A stretch of 64,000 nucleotides of DNA from an uncultured Bacilli bacterium (lineage in GTDB: Bacteria > Bacillota_I > Bacilli_A > RF39 > UBA660). Under the pieces are notes generated by a model. It was not told the DNA's origin. It worked only from the letters and a program-made list of their open reading frames with translations, and ran no database searches. This document shows positions 1 to 9,671 of the stretch, piece after piece (position 1 is the first letter of the stretch; each line of letters begins with the position of its first letter). Both the position numbers and the translations under genes were made by a program. The stretch spans positions 62,001-126,000 of the forward strand of contig CAKOLN010000002.1 in assembly GCA_934096075.1 (NCBI GenBank). The letters are read 5' to 3'.

Positions 1-2060
1 TGACCATCTGTTTTTGTTTTTACACCGTTTGCAAGTAGAAAACTTCTTACCATTACAGCAAATGCTTTTGATGTCGCTTCGGAATTAGTAATAAATTGAG
101 TGCTTTGCCATGGCGTATCACCTGCTTCTGCAAAAACAGTACCCAATGCATATTTTTCAACATCAATTAAATCCATTCCCATTGATGTATTAGGAGTATA
201 TTCAAATGCATCAAATTTTATACTAGATGGATACATTAATTCTACTTTCATTCCACTAGAATCTACTGTACCCAATGAGTCATTACTTGATCCATTATTT
301 TCATTATTTTCAAGTTCACTGTAATCACAATCTACTATAAGAGAGCCAGTTTTACCATTTCCTCTCTTGCCTATAAGTTTACCCACATCAGACTCATAAC
401 CTAATAAATAGTTTCCGTAGTCTTGTCTGTCGGATATATGTTCAATAAATTTTTCTATTTCTTTGGCAGTTCCATAATCAAAGTCTACACTTTGTGTGGT
501 TGTAAATTCCTCAAGATATCTTGGATATCTTTTGAATATATATCCAGTAGAATAATTATATGTTTTACCATTTGCAAGAGTAAATTCTGCTCCATCATCG
601 CCTTCAACATCTGGATATGCTTTAGTTTTATAAACATCGAGTCCTGGTGGCAATTCACCATAAAACTTTGTGAATTCTTCTTTACACTCATCATCTGTTT
701 CTAAATATGAATTATTTATGTTAATATCTGCTTGATATCCACGATTGCCAAATAGAGGCATTCTGCTACCATCTTTTTCATTCATTTTTGATATTGTATT
801 ATATCCAACAGAAACATCATAACCATATCTTAAAAATAATTTATATTTGTCAACATCAACTTTATATGAGTTAGTGATATACCTTCTACATTCCCAAATT
901 TCTGGATCATCTTGAACCTTAATATATTTCCAATAATAATGATTATCATGGTACAAATACTCTTCAATTAATTCTATTATATCTACTCTTGTAAACAATC
1001 TACTACCATTTGCTCTTTTATGTCCGAATAATAGGTTTATTGCATCCAAATCACTTGTTACATCTCTTTCTTCCTCGTCTTTTTTATCATTTATTTCCGC
1101 ATCATTATCAATATAACTTGTAATAAATGGTTCTCCGTTATCTTTATAATTTTGTGTTTCAAACGCATAATAAAACGTATTCATTATGTAGCCTGGTGCA
1201 ATAGTATTTACTCCCGGCTTCCTTTCATATTCTTCTAGCTTTTTCTTGAAGTATTGCATATATTCGCATGGATCTGATAAGTCTGGAAAACCTAAAAATA
1301 ATCTAATTTTAGCAAAAAATCCTAGTTTACATTCTATTTTATTTCCATCTTCGTCAGTAGCATTTGCAATAATATCTTCAATTTCTCTTCTAGTCATCCC
1401 CTCTTCCAAAACTAATGGCTCATTGTTATATATATAGTCATATTGCTCATCTACACTCGTTGTAGCATCATATGAATATTCACCAGACAAACCAAATTTC
1501 ATTGATATACTGCTAATCCATAATTGGAAGGGGTCGGATAAAACCGCTGCTATCAAAATAACTGCTATTAATCCTATAAGAGATAAAAATGCAATTAAGG
1601 CAATATGTCCAATTGGTGTTGCCAAAAATTTAAGTATTAGTTGCGTTTTTTTTATATTTTCAGCTGTTTTTATGCCTTTATCTACTGCATTTGCAACATC
1701 TCCAGTTAGTGAATCACTTTCTTTAGCTTTATTTAATGCATTTCTGCCTATTGCTCCAGCTGCACTTTTAGCTAAATTCTTTGGATTTATCATATCCTTA
1801 ACTGACTTTTTATCACTTGTTAGTGCATCTTCTTTGGGTAAGCTAGATTGACTTTCTGGTTTTATTTCTCCTTCTGTATCTTTACTTGTTCTTTTTGTAT
1901 TATTATCTAAATTGTTTTTTTTAGATGTTTCTATTCTTTCTCTTAAAGATTCTTTTTCTAATCTATCATTGTCATTTTGAACGCCAAAAGAGTGCACATT
2001 AGGTGCACTGTTGTTAACATTGTTATTACTTAAATTTGTATTCTTTCTTTTGTCATTCAT
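1..2060 (-). CDS. Membrane-anchored SpoIID-domain protein of the T4SS locus (partial)
   Basis: The frame is open from ATG at 2060 to the window edge, at least 686 residues, so the C-terminus is missing. Residues 1-140 are polar and low-complexity, followed by one strong membrane helix near 143-172 and a large extracellular part. The last visible residues resemble SpoIID/LytB: a segment reading IDVEKYALGTVFAEAG then EATSKAFAVMVRSFLL, matching the family pattern of Y.LGVVAAEM plus A.A.RTYAL and keeping the likely catalytic Glu. SpoIID proteins are lytic transglycosylases. Lying just downstream of virB4, it could open peptidoglycan for the secretion channel, the role of VirB1 in other systems; that role is inference. 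Confidence 0.7.
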   Translation of the reverse strand, partial: MNDKRKNTNLSNNNVNNSAPNVHSFGVQNDNDRLEKESLRERIETSKKNNLDNNTKRTSKDTEGEIKPESQSSLPKEDALTSDKKSVKDMINPKNLAKSAAGAIGRNALNKAKESDSLTGDVANAVDKGIKTAENIKKTQLILKFLATPIGHIALIAFLSLIGLIAVILIAAVLSDPFQLWISSISMKFGLSGEYSYDATTSVDEQYDYIYNNEPLVLEEGMTRREIEDIIANATDEDGNKIECKLGFFAKIRLFLGFPDLSDPCEYMQYFKKKLEEYERKPGVNTIAPGYIMNTFYYAFETQNYKDNGEPFITSYIDNDAEINDKKDEEERDVTSDLDAINLLFGHKRANGSRLFTRVDIIELIEEYLYHDNHYYWKYIKVQDDPEIWECRRYITNSYKVDVDKYKLFLRYGYDVSVGYNTISKMNEKDGSRMPLFGNRGYQADININNSYLETDDECKEEFTKFYGELPPGLDVYKTKAYPDVEGDDGAEFTLANGKTYNYSTGYIFKRYPRYLEEFTTTQSVDFDYGTAKEIEKFIEHISDRQDYGNYLLGYESDVGKLIGKRGNGKTGSLIVDCDYSELENNENNGSSNDSLGTVDSSGMKVELMYPSSIKFDAFEYTPNTSMGMDLIDVEKYALGTVFAEAGDTPWQSTQFITNSEATSKAFAVMVRSFLLANGVKTKTDG

Positions 2061-2079
2061 TTATACCACCATTATTTTA

Positions 2080-3864
2080 TTATAGTCCACCACCTGAACC
2101 AAATGATTCTAATTCTTCTGGTGTTACTATAACATTAATTCTCATTCTTCTTGAACCACAAACGAATAATGCTTCTCCTTGATTATAACGTTTAATTGAT
2201 TCTTTTTCTTGATCATTTAAATCTATTAGTTTACTTAAATCATCTACAGCTTGTTTTTTTAGTCCCATTACTAAATAGTAACTTGCATTATCGAATATTG
2301 CTTTACCATGGACAATAACTTCAGGACTTGCAAAGTCTGTTGGTTGTTGAGTAATTATGATTGTACCAGTATTATATTTACGACTTCTTCTTTGTACTTG
2401 AGCAAGGAATTCTGCCCCTAATGTATTTTTATCAGCTAATAAGGTATGCGCCTCATCAACCATTAAAACAGTATTAGTTGACTTATCCAAACATAATCCC
2501 CATGCGTGTTTTAATATATTAAAGAATAAAGCATTTCTTATGTTTGCATCAGTATTCATTAACTCTTTAATGTTAAATACAATAAAGTCACTATCAGGAC
2601 TTACAGTTGTATGACCGGTAAAGTAGTATCTTAATTCTTTTGTTAATGGTCTTACTTTTAATTCAAGTCTTTCCATTACTTCTCTTTCACGAGTTCTTTC
2701 TGTCATTGATAATAATCTACCTTTAATGGTTGCATAAACATCATCAAATGTTGGATAATCGTTACTTGTAAATTTACTAAAATCTGTTTCAGAAGTTATT
2801 CTATATCTAGCATATGTATCTTGTAATACTTCACTAAATAATGTTAAAACATCTTCTTCTATATCAGGACTATAATATTTCATAAATGCTTTTAATGATT
2901 GCAATGTTCTTGTTAAAATTGTATAACCAAGTCCAGCGGCAATGTCTTCTTCATCTGCATCAACTACTACTTCAAGTGGGTTTATCATTCCATATTTTCC
3001 ACCTTTACCTAAATCGATAAAGTCTCCACCATAAAGTCTAGTCATATCTTCTAATTCACCTTCTGGGTCAATGGCAACTATTTTATGACCATTTCTTATG
3101 TTGGTTCTAAGCATTAATTTTGCGGCTGTTGATTTACCACTACCAGAAGTACCTAGCATAATCATGTTAGCATTATTTCTATTAAATTCTTTTTTTATTT
3201 GATACAAGAATTGGTTAAATAAAATTATACCTCCTGAGAAATCTACTCCTAGCAAACAAGATAATCCTGGGTCTTTTATGCTATCAAATACAAATGGATA
3301 CATCGCAGACATAGTTACACTTGGTATCGGTGTACCTATTCTTTCTTCTATATCATTTGGTGGGAAAATTGGTAAACAACTTTGTAGTATTTTTTCCTGT
3401 TCAAATCTTAATACTGTTCCTTTCATTCCCATTGCATCTAAGTAGTTTTTAACTTGTACTTTTTTATTTTCAAGTTCTTCTTGACTATCAGCAAGCACCA
3501 TTACATGCATTTGAAAGTCAAATATTCTTGCTTGTGTTGCAGTTAATTGACTAATAAATGTTTCAATACTTTCATAGTCTTGTCTAATTCTTTCTTGCAC
3601 AGTTCTATCATGTTCATCTTTATATTTAACTTTCATATCAGCAATTTCTTTATTTAACATTTTTGTTAACACTGAAAATTGAATAGGAATGTGTTTTATA
3701 ACAATTTTAATTCCAGAATATTGAGTAAGGTTTGCTAAATATCCTTCATTAATCATTTTAGGATAACTGATTATTGTTAAAAAACAACAATATTTTCCAC
3801 TTATAACCATATCCCCAGCTCTAAATTCTAGCCCTTTAGGCGCTAATTGACTTTTTAGGTTCAT
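2080..3864 (-). CDS. virB4: VirB4-family conjugation/secretion ATPase
   Basis: This 594-residue protein is the energising ATPase of a type IV secretion system. Walker A, GTSGSGKS, lies at about residues 238-245 and Walker B, VLMVDEAH, at about 466-473, followed by a Gln-rich sensor region (ITQQPTDF). The N-terminal 200 residues match the membrane-proximal part of VirB4/TraE/TrsE proteins. It is shorter at the N-terminus than typical VirB4 (about 800), and the small protein encoded just upstream may supply the missing part. The ATG overlaps the stop of that upstream gene by 4 bases, indicating translational coupling. No relaxase or coupling ATPase is seen in the window. Confidence 0.9.
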   Translation of the reverse strand: MNLKSQLAPKGLEFRAGDMVISGKYCCFLTIISYPKMINEGYLANLTQYSGIKIVIKHIPIQFSVLTKMLNKEIADMKVKYKDEHDRTVQERIRQDYESIETFISQLTATQARIFDFQMHVMVLADSQEELENKKVQVKNYLDAMGMKGTVLRFEQEKILQSCLPIFPPNDIEERIGTPIPSVTMSAMYPFVFDSIKDPGLSCLLGVDFSGGIILFNQFLYQIKKEFNRNNANMIMLGTSGSGKSTAAKLMLRTNIRNGHKIVAIDPEGELEDMTRLYGGDFIDLGKGGKYGMINPLEVVVDADEEDIAAGLGYTILTRTLQSLKAFMKYYSPDIEEDVLTLFSEVLQDTYARYRITSETDFSKFTSNDYPTFDDVYATIKGRLLSMTERTREREVMERLELKVRPLTKELRYYFTGHTTVSPDSDFIVFNIKELMNTDANIRNALFFNILKHAWGLCLDKSTNTVLMVDEAHTLLADKNTLGAEFLAQVQRRSRKYNTGTIIITQQPTDFASPEVIVHGKAIFDNASYYLVMGLKKQAVDDLSKLIDLNDQEKESIKRYNQGEALFVCGSRRMRINVIVTPEELESFGSGGGL

Positions 3865-4433
3865 TCAGTAATCACCGTCCCAAATTCTGTTCTATTATTA
3901 TCATTTAAGAATCCTTCCATTAAAACTCTCAAATCATCATTACTTGTTTGCTTAGCTGTTAATCCACATGTTGCTAATCCGCTTACTAAGTTTTGAATTT
4001 TCTTTTGAATTATTTCTGGTCTTCTTTCTTTGAATATTATGAAATATTCAGTATCAACTACTCCAACTTCTTTACTCATAAACATATTAGCTTTATTTAT
4101 ATCTTGCATTATAAGTTTTTTCATAACTGGAGTTGTAACATTATTATACATAAGTTGCAAAGCACTTAAGTATACATGTATGTCTACTGGACGACCTGAA
4201 ACCATAATCCAAAATTCATAATCTAATGAGTTGTATAGATTTCTTAAATTATATATAACATTTCTTTGTGTATCATAATCCATGATAAATATATTTTTTG
4301 GTTGAATTTTTACACCAGTAACTTGGTATCCATCTTCGGTTTGTATACAGCCATTAAGTATAGACTTAATTGGTAACCAGTTTTCTGCATATTTTTGATC
4401 TTTTGGATTAATTTTACTCTTCTCCGTATTCAT
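3861..4433 (-). CDS. VirB4 N-terminal-like (TraC-type) protein
   Basis: A 190-residue soluble protein without membrane helices. It lies directly before virB4, overlaps it by 4 bases, and overlaps the PrgI-like gene upstream by 20 bases, so the three are translationally coupled. Its content (WLPIKSI near the start, then alternating strands and helices) resembles the TraC-type N-terminal domain that many Gram-positive VirB4 ATPases carry in the same chain. I read it as a detached VirB4 N-terminal domain; homology is by position and general pattern, not by a decisive motif. Confidence 0.55.
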   Translation of the reverse strand: MNTEKSKINPKDQKYAENWLPIKSILNGCIQTEDGYQVTGVKIQPKNIFIMDYDTQRNVIYNLRNLYNSLDYEFWIMVSGRPVDIHVYLSALQLMYNNVTTPVMKKLIMQDINKANMFMSKEVGVVDTEYFIIFKERRPEIIQKKIQNLVSGLATCGLTAKQTSNDDLRVLMEGFLNDNNRTEFGTVITE

Positions 4434-4731
4434 TTCTTACACACCATCCTTTCCAATAATAAATTCTTCTGCTAAAAGCAAATTTAATTCCATCTTTAGC
4501 AAATTCCATAACATTATGATAATGCGCTACTGGAACTACTAAAAGTCCACCAAGACACACTGGAATTAATTTAATTATTGTAGCAGTTAAAGATGAGGCT
4601 CCAATAACCAAGAAAAGTATTATTGTAAGTGCCAATCCTACCAAGAAAACTACTAAGTCAATTGGCCTCATAAAATTAAATATCAACTGTCCACTTTTAC
4701 TGTTAGCAGGTATTAAATACATATTACCCAT
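4414..4731 (-). CDS. PrgI/VirB3-like membrane protein
   Basis: A 105-residue protein with an N-terminal YLIPANSKSGQ motif, two closely spaced membrane helices (about residues 27-48 and 52-70), and a basic cytoplasmic tail. This is the PrgI family layout, the Gram-positive counterpart of VirB3, which docks VirB4 at the membrane. Its place immediately before the VirB4 genes fits exactly. Confidence 0.75.
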   Translation of the reverse strand: MGNMYLIPANSKSGQLIFNFMRPIDLVVFLVGLALTIILFLVIGASSLTATIIKLIPVCLGGLLVVPVAHYHNVMEFAKDGIKFAFSRRIYYWKGWCVRNEYGEE

Positions 4732-4745
4732 TTATTCATTCCTCC

Positions 4746-6632
4746 TTATTTATTTTTATATGCCTTAGCATGTTGGTATCCTATAGATTCTTGTCCTTTT
4801 TTTGCAGTTTTTAAATCTTCTTTAGCATTCTTTTCTAAAGTATTAAAATTGGTTGCGAAATTAGTTCCATCCATTTTTTCTTTTGTCATTCTTGTGTAAT
4901 CAGCATACAATCTTTGTGACTCTGTTAAAGAATCATAATCTCTAATTGGATCTAATACTTTTCCAGATGCGTCCTTAAGTTCTATGTTTCCATTTTTGTC
5001 AGTTTGATTTTGTTTTGCAAAATAATTTAAAGCTTCATTTTTATATGCAGTTTCAGCGTCTGTAATATTCTTTCGCAATTGTGCAACAATGTTACCATCT
5101 AATTTTTCACCATTTTCAGCCTGTGTATCTAAATATGCTTGGTAATCTGCTTTTGCATTCATAACTCCTATATCCTCATCAATAGTACCTCTCTTTTTCT
5201 CGAAAGTATTACCATTAGCATCTGTATACTTAATTTTATCATCAGCATACGCTTTTTCCATTGCTACCCTCATTTTTTCTAGTTGGTCTTTCTTTCTTTG
5301 TGCTTGATTTACCTTATTATCCGCTCTTTGCTGATATCCTGTTTTGCTTCTTAACATACCACCCATATATCCAGCAAAACCATCTGCTGTTCTTATATTT
5401 TTTCCTAATGTTGCTGCACCAGCTGTTGCAGCAACTGCATTTTTCTTTATTTCTCCCCAGTTTTTTGATCCGGCTCCGTTTACTAGACCTTTTACACCAC
5501 CCAGTAGAGCACCTCCAGCACCACCTGTTACAGCTCCGGCGACACCTCCACCAATAAGTCCTGCGGTTCCACCTACTATTCCGCTTACTACTTGTCCAAA
5601 TGATTTAGTACGTCCACCATCTAACTTTAATCCTATTGCATTTTCGAGTAATTTAGGTAGTTCTTTCATACCTTGAAATATTCCTATAACAATAAATACT
5701 TTTAAAAATATACTTAAATCACCTTGAACTTCGAGAATTGATTTTGCATTATTTAGAATCAAATATGCCAAAGCAAATGCTATATAAAATGTAAACACCC
5801 TTATAAAAACTTGTAAATAGATTGGAATATATGCACTTATGAATTTGCTTAATCTATTTTTTTGTGAGGGATCTATAGATAGTATAATTGGTATTGGTGA
5901 TATTATCTCCAAAACCAATAATTTAATCATCCTTATCACCAGTTCTATGGTATATGAAATAAAGTAATAAATCAAAAGTATCCCTACTATAAATGGTGCT
6001 ATTGGAAAGTAGTCATAATGTTTATAATGACAACCTATAGCTGATAATATAGTTGCAGATCCGTCTGCTATTTTACTAACTTTATTTATACACTCAGTAC
6101 TTGCAGTTTCTTTTTTTGTAAAAAACAATAACCACATGTTGTTTGCGAATTTTTTTGATGAGTTTTTTATGGTTTCATGTTCTTGTTCACCAGTATTTCC
6201 ATAAACCATTTTTTCTATGACATTGCTTTCAAATACTAATTCTTGAAGTTCACCTAATTTTTGAAAAATAAATGTTGATGTTAATAAAAGAATAATCGCT
6301 ATAAATGCATTTTTTGCAATATCAATTCCAGTTTTTTCTGCTTGTTTAAGCTTGCTTGGATCTATTAAATAGTTAATCATCATTAGAGAAATTCTAAATA
6401 AAGCGTATATTCCACATAAAGCCATTATTCTACTTATTAAAGCACTTACAATTTCAAAACCATTTTCTCCAGATTTTCCAAACATTTGATATGAAACTTT
6501 AATCATATCAAAAAAGCCTTCCATAGTTGCCGATACTATTCCATAAATTCCCGCATCTATTAGAATAAATAGTTCTGTGACTAATGGAATTGAAAAGCCG
6601 GAAAAAGCTAATCCAATTTTAAATAAATTCAT
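4746..6632 (-). CDS. VirB6/TrbL-like polytopic channel protein
   Basis: A 628-residue protein. The first 340 residues hold six to eight hydrophobic helices, with an extracellular loop carrying two cysteines between the second and third groups. Next comes a Gly/Ala-rich segment (about 340-390, GGTAGLIGGGVAGAVTGG), and then a highly charged, probably coiled-coil C-terminal third. Helices plus Gly-rich linker plus hydrophilic tail is typical of the VirB6/TrbL inner-membrane subunits of Gram-positive type IV secretion systems. The gene lies 14 bases from prgI in the same operon. Confidence 0.72.
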   Translation of the reverse strand: MNLFKIGLAFSGFSIPLVTELFILIDAGIYGIVSATMEGFFDMIKVSYQMFGKSGENGFEIVSALISRIMALCGIYALFRISLMMINYLIDPSKLKQAEKTGIDIAKNAFIAIILLLTSTFIFQKLGELQELVFESNVIEKMVYGNTGEQEHETIKNSSKKFANNMWLLFFTKKETASTECINKVSKIADGSATILSAIGCHYKHYDYFPIAPFIVGILLIYYFISYTIELVIRMIKLLVLEIISPIPIILSIDPSQKNRLSKFISAYIPIYLQVFIRVFTFYIAFALAYLILNNAKSILEVQGDLSIFLKVFIVIGIFQGMKELPKLLENAIGLKLDGGRTKSFGQVVSGIVGGTAGLIGGGVAGAVTGGAGGALLGGVKGLVNGAGSKNWGEIKKNAVAATAGAATLGKNIRTADGFAGYMGGMLRSKTGYQQRADNKVNQAQRKKDQLEKMRVAMEKAYADDKIKYTDANGNTFEKKRGTIDEDIGVMNAKADYQAYLDTQAENGEKLDGNIVAQLRKNITDAETAYKNEALNYFAKQNQTDKNGNIELKDASGKVLDPIRDYDSLTESQRLYADYTRMTKEKMDGTNFATNFNTLEKNAKEDLKTAKKGQESIGYQHAKAYKNK

Positions 6633-6646
6633 ACATTACTCCCTTC

Positions 6647-7906
6647 TTATCTAATACCACATAATATATCTTTTTGTCCAAGAATGTCACCCATTATATC
6701 TATGATTGTTGGCAATAATAAAATTATAATCACAATAATTAACCTTCTAATCGATTTATTTACAGATTCCATTAGCTTGTCTTTACTTGCTGAAGCAGAT
6801 GATACAAAATCTATGACACCAAATAGTACACATATTACAATACTAGCAACTTTAACTAATGTCCATGCTGACTGTATAAAACTTATTAATTTTTCATCAA
6901 GTAAATCTTTACAATAAGCGGGATCTGTACTAATAATAGTTTGTGGAAAAAAATCCACATTTCCATCTACAGTATTGCTTTTTGATGCTTCTGTATAACT
7001 TGTTGCATCTTTTCTTTTATCAGTTGAAACCGCTATTTTATTATCTTCATCATACTTATTTATTACTAAATTTTCTGGACAATTTTCTTCACTTAAACCA
7101 TACGGAAACTTTTTTATTAGTGAATCAACATCATTATTATAAATATCAACTGACATTTGACTAAAAACACTAGCAAAATTTTTTGTAAAATGTAATGCAA
7201 CATCACTTGTATTTGATTTTTTTAAATATCCACCATTATTTCCATTACAATCTTGGCATGTTACATACACGCTTCCATCCTCATAAGTATCAAATGTCAA
7301 TGCAATCATTTGGTTGGCTAAATTTTTTGTCTGAAAATCTTCCATTGATGAACCAGTTGCTGATGAAAGAGCTACTTGAACAGTGCAGGACGTCTTTTTA
7401 TTTTTATTATTATTATCACCAGTTGATACTTTTCCATCATCTGTTGCTCTTTGTAATCTCATGTATGGTTGTGAACCTTGACTTGCAGTAGCGACATGAT
7501 GAATTGTTACCTTTGTTTTTGAATTATCTTCATAAAATAAGTCTGGGCATTGTTTCATTTTTAGTGTACCATTTACTTCTTCTACAAGTGACGCTTGGTA
7601 ATCACCATATGTTGTGGATAAGCTTGTTTCATTGCTATCTATTTCAACTGTATAAGTATTATTATTAGACTTAAAAGTACCTTTCCATTGACTAGTTCCA
7701 TCTAATATTTCTTCTTTATAGCTATATTTTCCCAAAATTTTTTTTGGAGTGTATCTAATTGTGAATATAAAATTATTTTCACTATTAGTATCTCCTCGAT
7801 AAGTTCTTAGATATGTGCAATCTAAATATTCTACATCTGCATTTAATGTGTAGTTTGAATACTTAAAAGCAATAAAAACAAACAATATCATTAATACTTT
7901 TTTCAT
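6647..7906 (-). CDS. Secreted protein with a C-terminal pilin-like domain
   Basis: About 419 residues from the ATG preceded by GAGGAAC; a longer start at 7918 is possible but lacks a site. The protein has a signal peptide (MKKVLMILFVFIAF), a large extracellular region with scattered cysteines, and at the C-terminus two membrane helices separated by a polar turn, then a final Cys. That end (Cys, VW-like Trp, GVIDF, KDKLMESVNKSIRRL, Ile-rich helix) has the layout of the four pilin-like proteins encoded upstream. It may be a minor pilin or tip adhesin that inserts into the same fibre. First gene of the T4SS transcript. Confidence 0.6.
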   Translation of the reverse strand: MKKVLMILFVFIAFKYSNYTLNADVEYLDCTYLRTYRGDTNSENNFIFTIRYTPKKILGKYSYKEEILDGTSQWKGTFKSNNNTYTVEIDSNETSLSTTYGDYQASLVEEVNGTLKMKQCPDLFYEDNSKTKVTIHHVATASQGSQPYMRLQRATDDGKVSTGDNNNKNKKTSCTVQVALSSATGSSMEDFQTKNLANQMIALTFDTYEDGSVYVTCQDCNGNNGGYLKKSNTSDVALHFTKNFASVFSQMSVDIYNNDVDSLIKKFPYGLSEENCPENLVINKYDEDNKIAVSTDKRKDATSYTEASKSNTVDGNVDFFPQTIISTDPAYCKDLLDEKLISFIQSAWTLVKVASIVICVLFGVIDFVSSASASKDKLMESVNKSIRRLIIVIIILLLPTIIDIMGDILGQKDILCGIR

Positions 7907-7957
7907 AAAGTTCCTCATTTCTCATAACTCGTTTTTAATAAGTTATACTCTATTAAT

Positions 7958-7986
7958 ATTTTAACTTTTTTACTATCTAAAGTCAA
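7958..7986 (-). promoter_or_regulatory. Vegetative promoter of the T4SS operon
   Basis: On the minus strand TTGACT and TAAAAT are separated by exactly 17 bases, about 50 bases before the 7906 start. It follows the terminator of the pilin unit, so the secretion genes form their own transcript. Confidence 0.7.
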
Positions 7987-8048
7987 TTTAATTTCAAAAC
8001 AAAAAATAGATATTTATATAAATAAGAATTGATTGGTAAATTAAAGCA

Positions 8049-8077
8049 TAAAAAAAACTCCTAAATTGGAGTTTTTA
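8049..8077 (-). terminator. Intrinsic terminator after the first pilin-like gene
   Basis: AAAACTCC and GGAGTTTT form an 8-bp stem with a 6-base loop, followed on the minus strand by a run of eight T. A T run on the other side could make it bidirectional. Confidence 0.8.
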
Positions 8078-8078
8078 A

Positions 8079-8474
8079 TTAATAATTAACGTTAAAATAT
8101 CCTGATGGAACATTTACATTACTATCAATAATTCCACATCCAGCAGCATTTACATCAAATACACATTTAGCACAACTTGTCCAGTTTTCATCTTTTGTAA
8201 CTAAATTAACAACCATTTTAGTTATAGCTATAATTAAGAAACATAATACTGCAGCTATTATTTTATTAACTAATAATTTTTGTGCTTTTTTAATATCATC
8301 ATCTTTTTTACCCATTACAGCTTGTGCCATTGTAATCATACCAGATATAATTAATAGTAAAGGTACTACAATTTGAATTCCTATTACAATATATCCAAAT
8401 ATTGTCCATACCATTGCTAATCCATTACAAATATCAAGATTACTCATATCTGCTAATAAATAAAATAAATTCAT
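8079..8474 (-). CDS. Two-helix pilin-like protein (VirB2/TrbC-like), copy 1
   Basis: 131 residues. Two long hydrophobic helices (about 23-50 and 65-90) are joined by a charged turn with KKDDDIKKAQ, and there is a C-terminal Cys motif W.SCAKC.F......GC. Helix-polar turn-helix is the VirB2/TrbC pilin layout. Three further paralogues lie upstream. This one has its own near-consensus promoter and its own terminator, so it is likely the most abundant subunit. It lacks the obvious cleaved signal peptide of its paralogues. Confidence 0.65.
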   Translation of the reverse strand: MNLFYLLADMSNLDICNGLAMVWTIFGYIVIGIQIVVPLLLIISGMITMAQAVMGKKDDDIKKAQKLLVNKIIAAVLCFLIIAITKMVVNLVTKDENWTSCAKCVFDVNAAGCGIIDSNVNVPSGYFNVNY

Positions 8475-8501
8475 ACTTATCTCTCCTCTTTCTCTATTCT
8501 A

Positions 8502-8530
8502 ATTTTATTATATATTTTTTTTAATGTCAA
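8502..8530 (-). promoter_or_regulatory. Near-consensus promoter for the first pilin-like gene
   Basis: TTGACA, 17-base spacer, TAAAAT on the minus strand, then AGAGGAG about 11 bases before the ATG. This is one of the best promoter matches in the window and serves a single gene that ends in a terminator. Confidence 0.75.
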
Positions 8531-8549
8531 TTATTTTAAGCTATTTTAC

Positions 8550-8942
8550 TTAAAAAGTACAGTCTCCTTCACCTGGGTTTAGAAAACAATATGCACATTC
8601 TGTCCAATTTCCTTCACCATTTTGAACATCACTTGCTACTAGTGATAGAGCAACATTTGTAATAGTTATAACTAAGAAAACAGCAACTGCGGCAATTATT
8701 TTTTTAATTAGTACTTGCTGTGCTTTTTTTATTGCACTAGCATCTTTATTAACCATTGCAGTTAATAGAGATATACTTCCAGTTAAAATTAATAAAACGG
8801 GTGTAAGAACATATGCTATTTTTAAAATATATCCAAACAATGTCCATACACTATTTAATTCCTTACACCAGCTTTCAGCATAAATAGGTTGAATACTTAG
8901 TAAGCCTATTGTTATTAAAAATAAAATTTTCTTTTTTTTCAT
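8550..8942 (-). CDS. Two-helix pilin-like protein, copy 2
   Basis: 130 residues with a signal peptide (MKKKKILFLITIGLLSIQPIYA). The mature part starts with WCKELNSVWTLFG, followed by two hydrophobic helices linked by NKDASAIKKAQ and a C-terminal W.ECAYCFL motif. The core (WC...VW..FG, P.LLILTG.I, KKAQ..L..KIIAAV) is shared with the three neighbours. Same operon as copies 3 and 4, 7 bases from copy 3. Confidence 0.65.
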   Translation of the reverse strand: MKKKKILFLITIGLLSIQPIYAESWCKELNSVWTLFGYILKIAYVLTPVLLILTGSISLLTAMVNKDASAIKKAQQVLIKKIIAAVAVFLVITITNVALSLVASDVQNGEGNWTECAYCFLNPGEGDCTF

Positions 8943-8949
8943 TAATTAA

Positions 8950-9660
8950 TCACCCCGTTGTTACATCTCCACTTTTACAGCTTTCATCTGGACTAAATAC
9001 ACATTTTGCACAATCATACCAACCTTCATCCGCCACTAACTTTAAAGAAAGTTTAGTTATTGGTAGTAATAAAAATATAAGTACTGCTGCTATTATTTTT
9101 TTTATTAATGTTTGTTCAGCTTTTTTTACTGCGCCACTATCTTTATTTGTCATAGCTTGTAAGAATGTAATTGCTCCTGTCACTATTAAAAGTAAAGGTG
9201 TAGCCACATATATAACTTGAAGTATTCTTCCTAATATAAACCATACACTATTAAATTTTGAACACCATCCATTTAAACTGGCTCCAGAGGAACCACTATT
9301 TGAACCATTACTGGAATTATTGCTACCTGAAGAAGTATTACTATTTTGATTATTATCATTACTTCCACCAAAACCGCCTCTGTCTCCACTTTCATTGAAA
9401 TTTCCTCTATTATTGCCACCGAAACCTGTTCTATTTTCACCTAGTGTATTTGAACTATTTTGATATTCTTCAACCTCTTTTTTATATGTTTCATATTCAG
9501 ATAGAAACTCTAATCTGGATTTTCCATCCATTCCATTTAGTGCCTCTTGTCTTTTTTCTTCGCTCATATTGTGAAACTCTTGAGGTGTAAGTGCATTTAA
9601 AGTATTTATAAATAACAGACTAATAACTATAGTGAATATTAAGATTAATTTTTTTTTCAT
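8950..9660 (-). CDS. Two-helix pilin-like protein with Gly/Ser/Asn-rich insert, copy 3
   Basis: 236 residues. A signal peptide is followed by a charged stretch and then a low-complexity Gly-Asn-Ser segment (about residues 75-130). After that comes the same pilin core as the neighbours: WCSKFNSVWFILG, two helices, KKAEQTLIKKIIAAV, then W.DCAKCVF. The flexible insert would sit outside the membrane and make this the largest subunit. It may be a minor pilin or a surface-exposed variant. Confidence 0.62.
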   Translation of the reverse strand: MKKKLILIFTIVISLLFINTLNALTPQEFHNMSEEKRQEALNGMDGKSRLEFLSEYETYKKEVEEYQNSSNTLGENRTGFGGNNRGNFNESGDRGGFGGSNDNNQNSNTSSGSNNSSNGSNSGSSGASLNGWCSKFNSVWFILGRILQVIYVATPLLLIVTGAITFLQAMTNKDSGAVKKAEQTLIKKIIAAVLIFLLLPITKLSLKLVADEGWYDCAKCVFSPDESCKSGDVTTG

Positions 9661-9671
9661 AAGTTATTCAC

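Noticed and set aside
5261..5676. Plus-strand open frames of 98 and 110 residues opposite the Gly-rich part of the VirB6-like gene
   Set aside because: They are Pro/Leu/His-rich shadows of the minus-strand gene, with no ribosome site.
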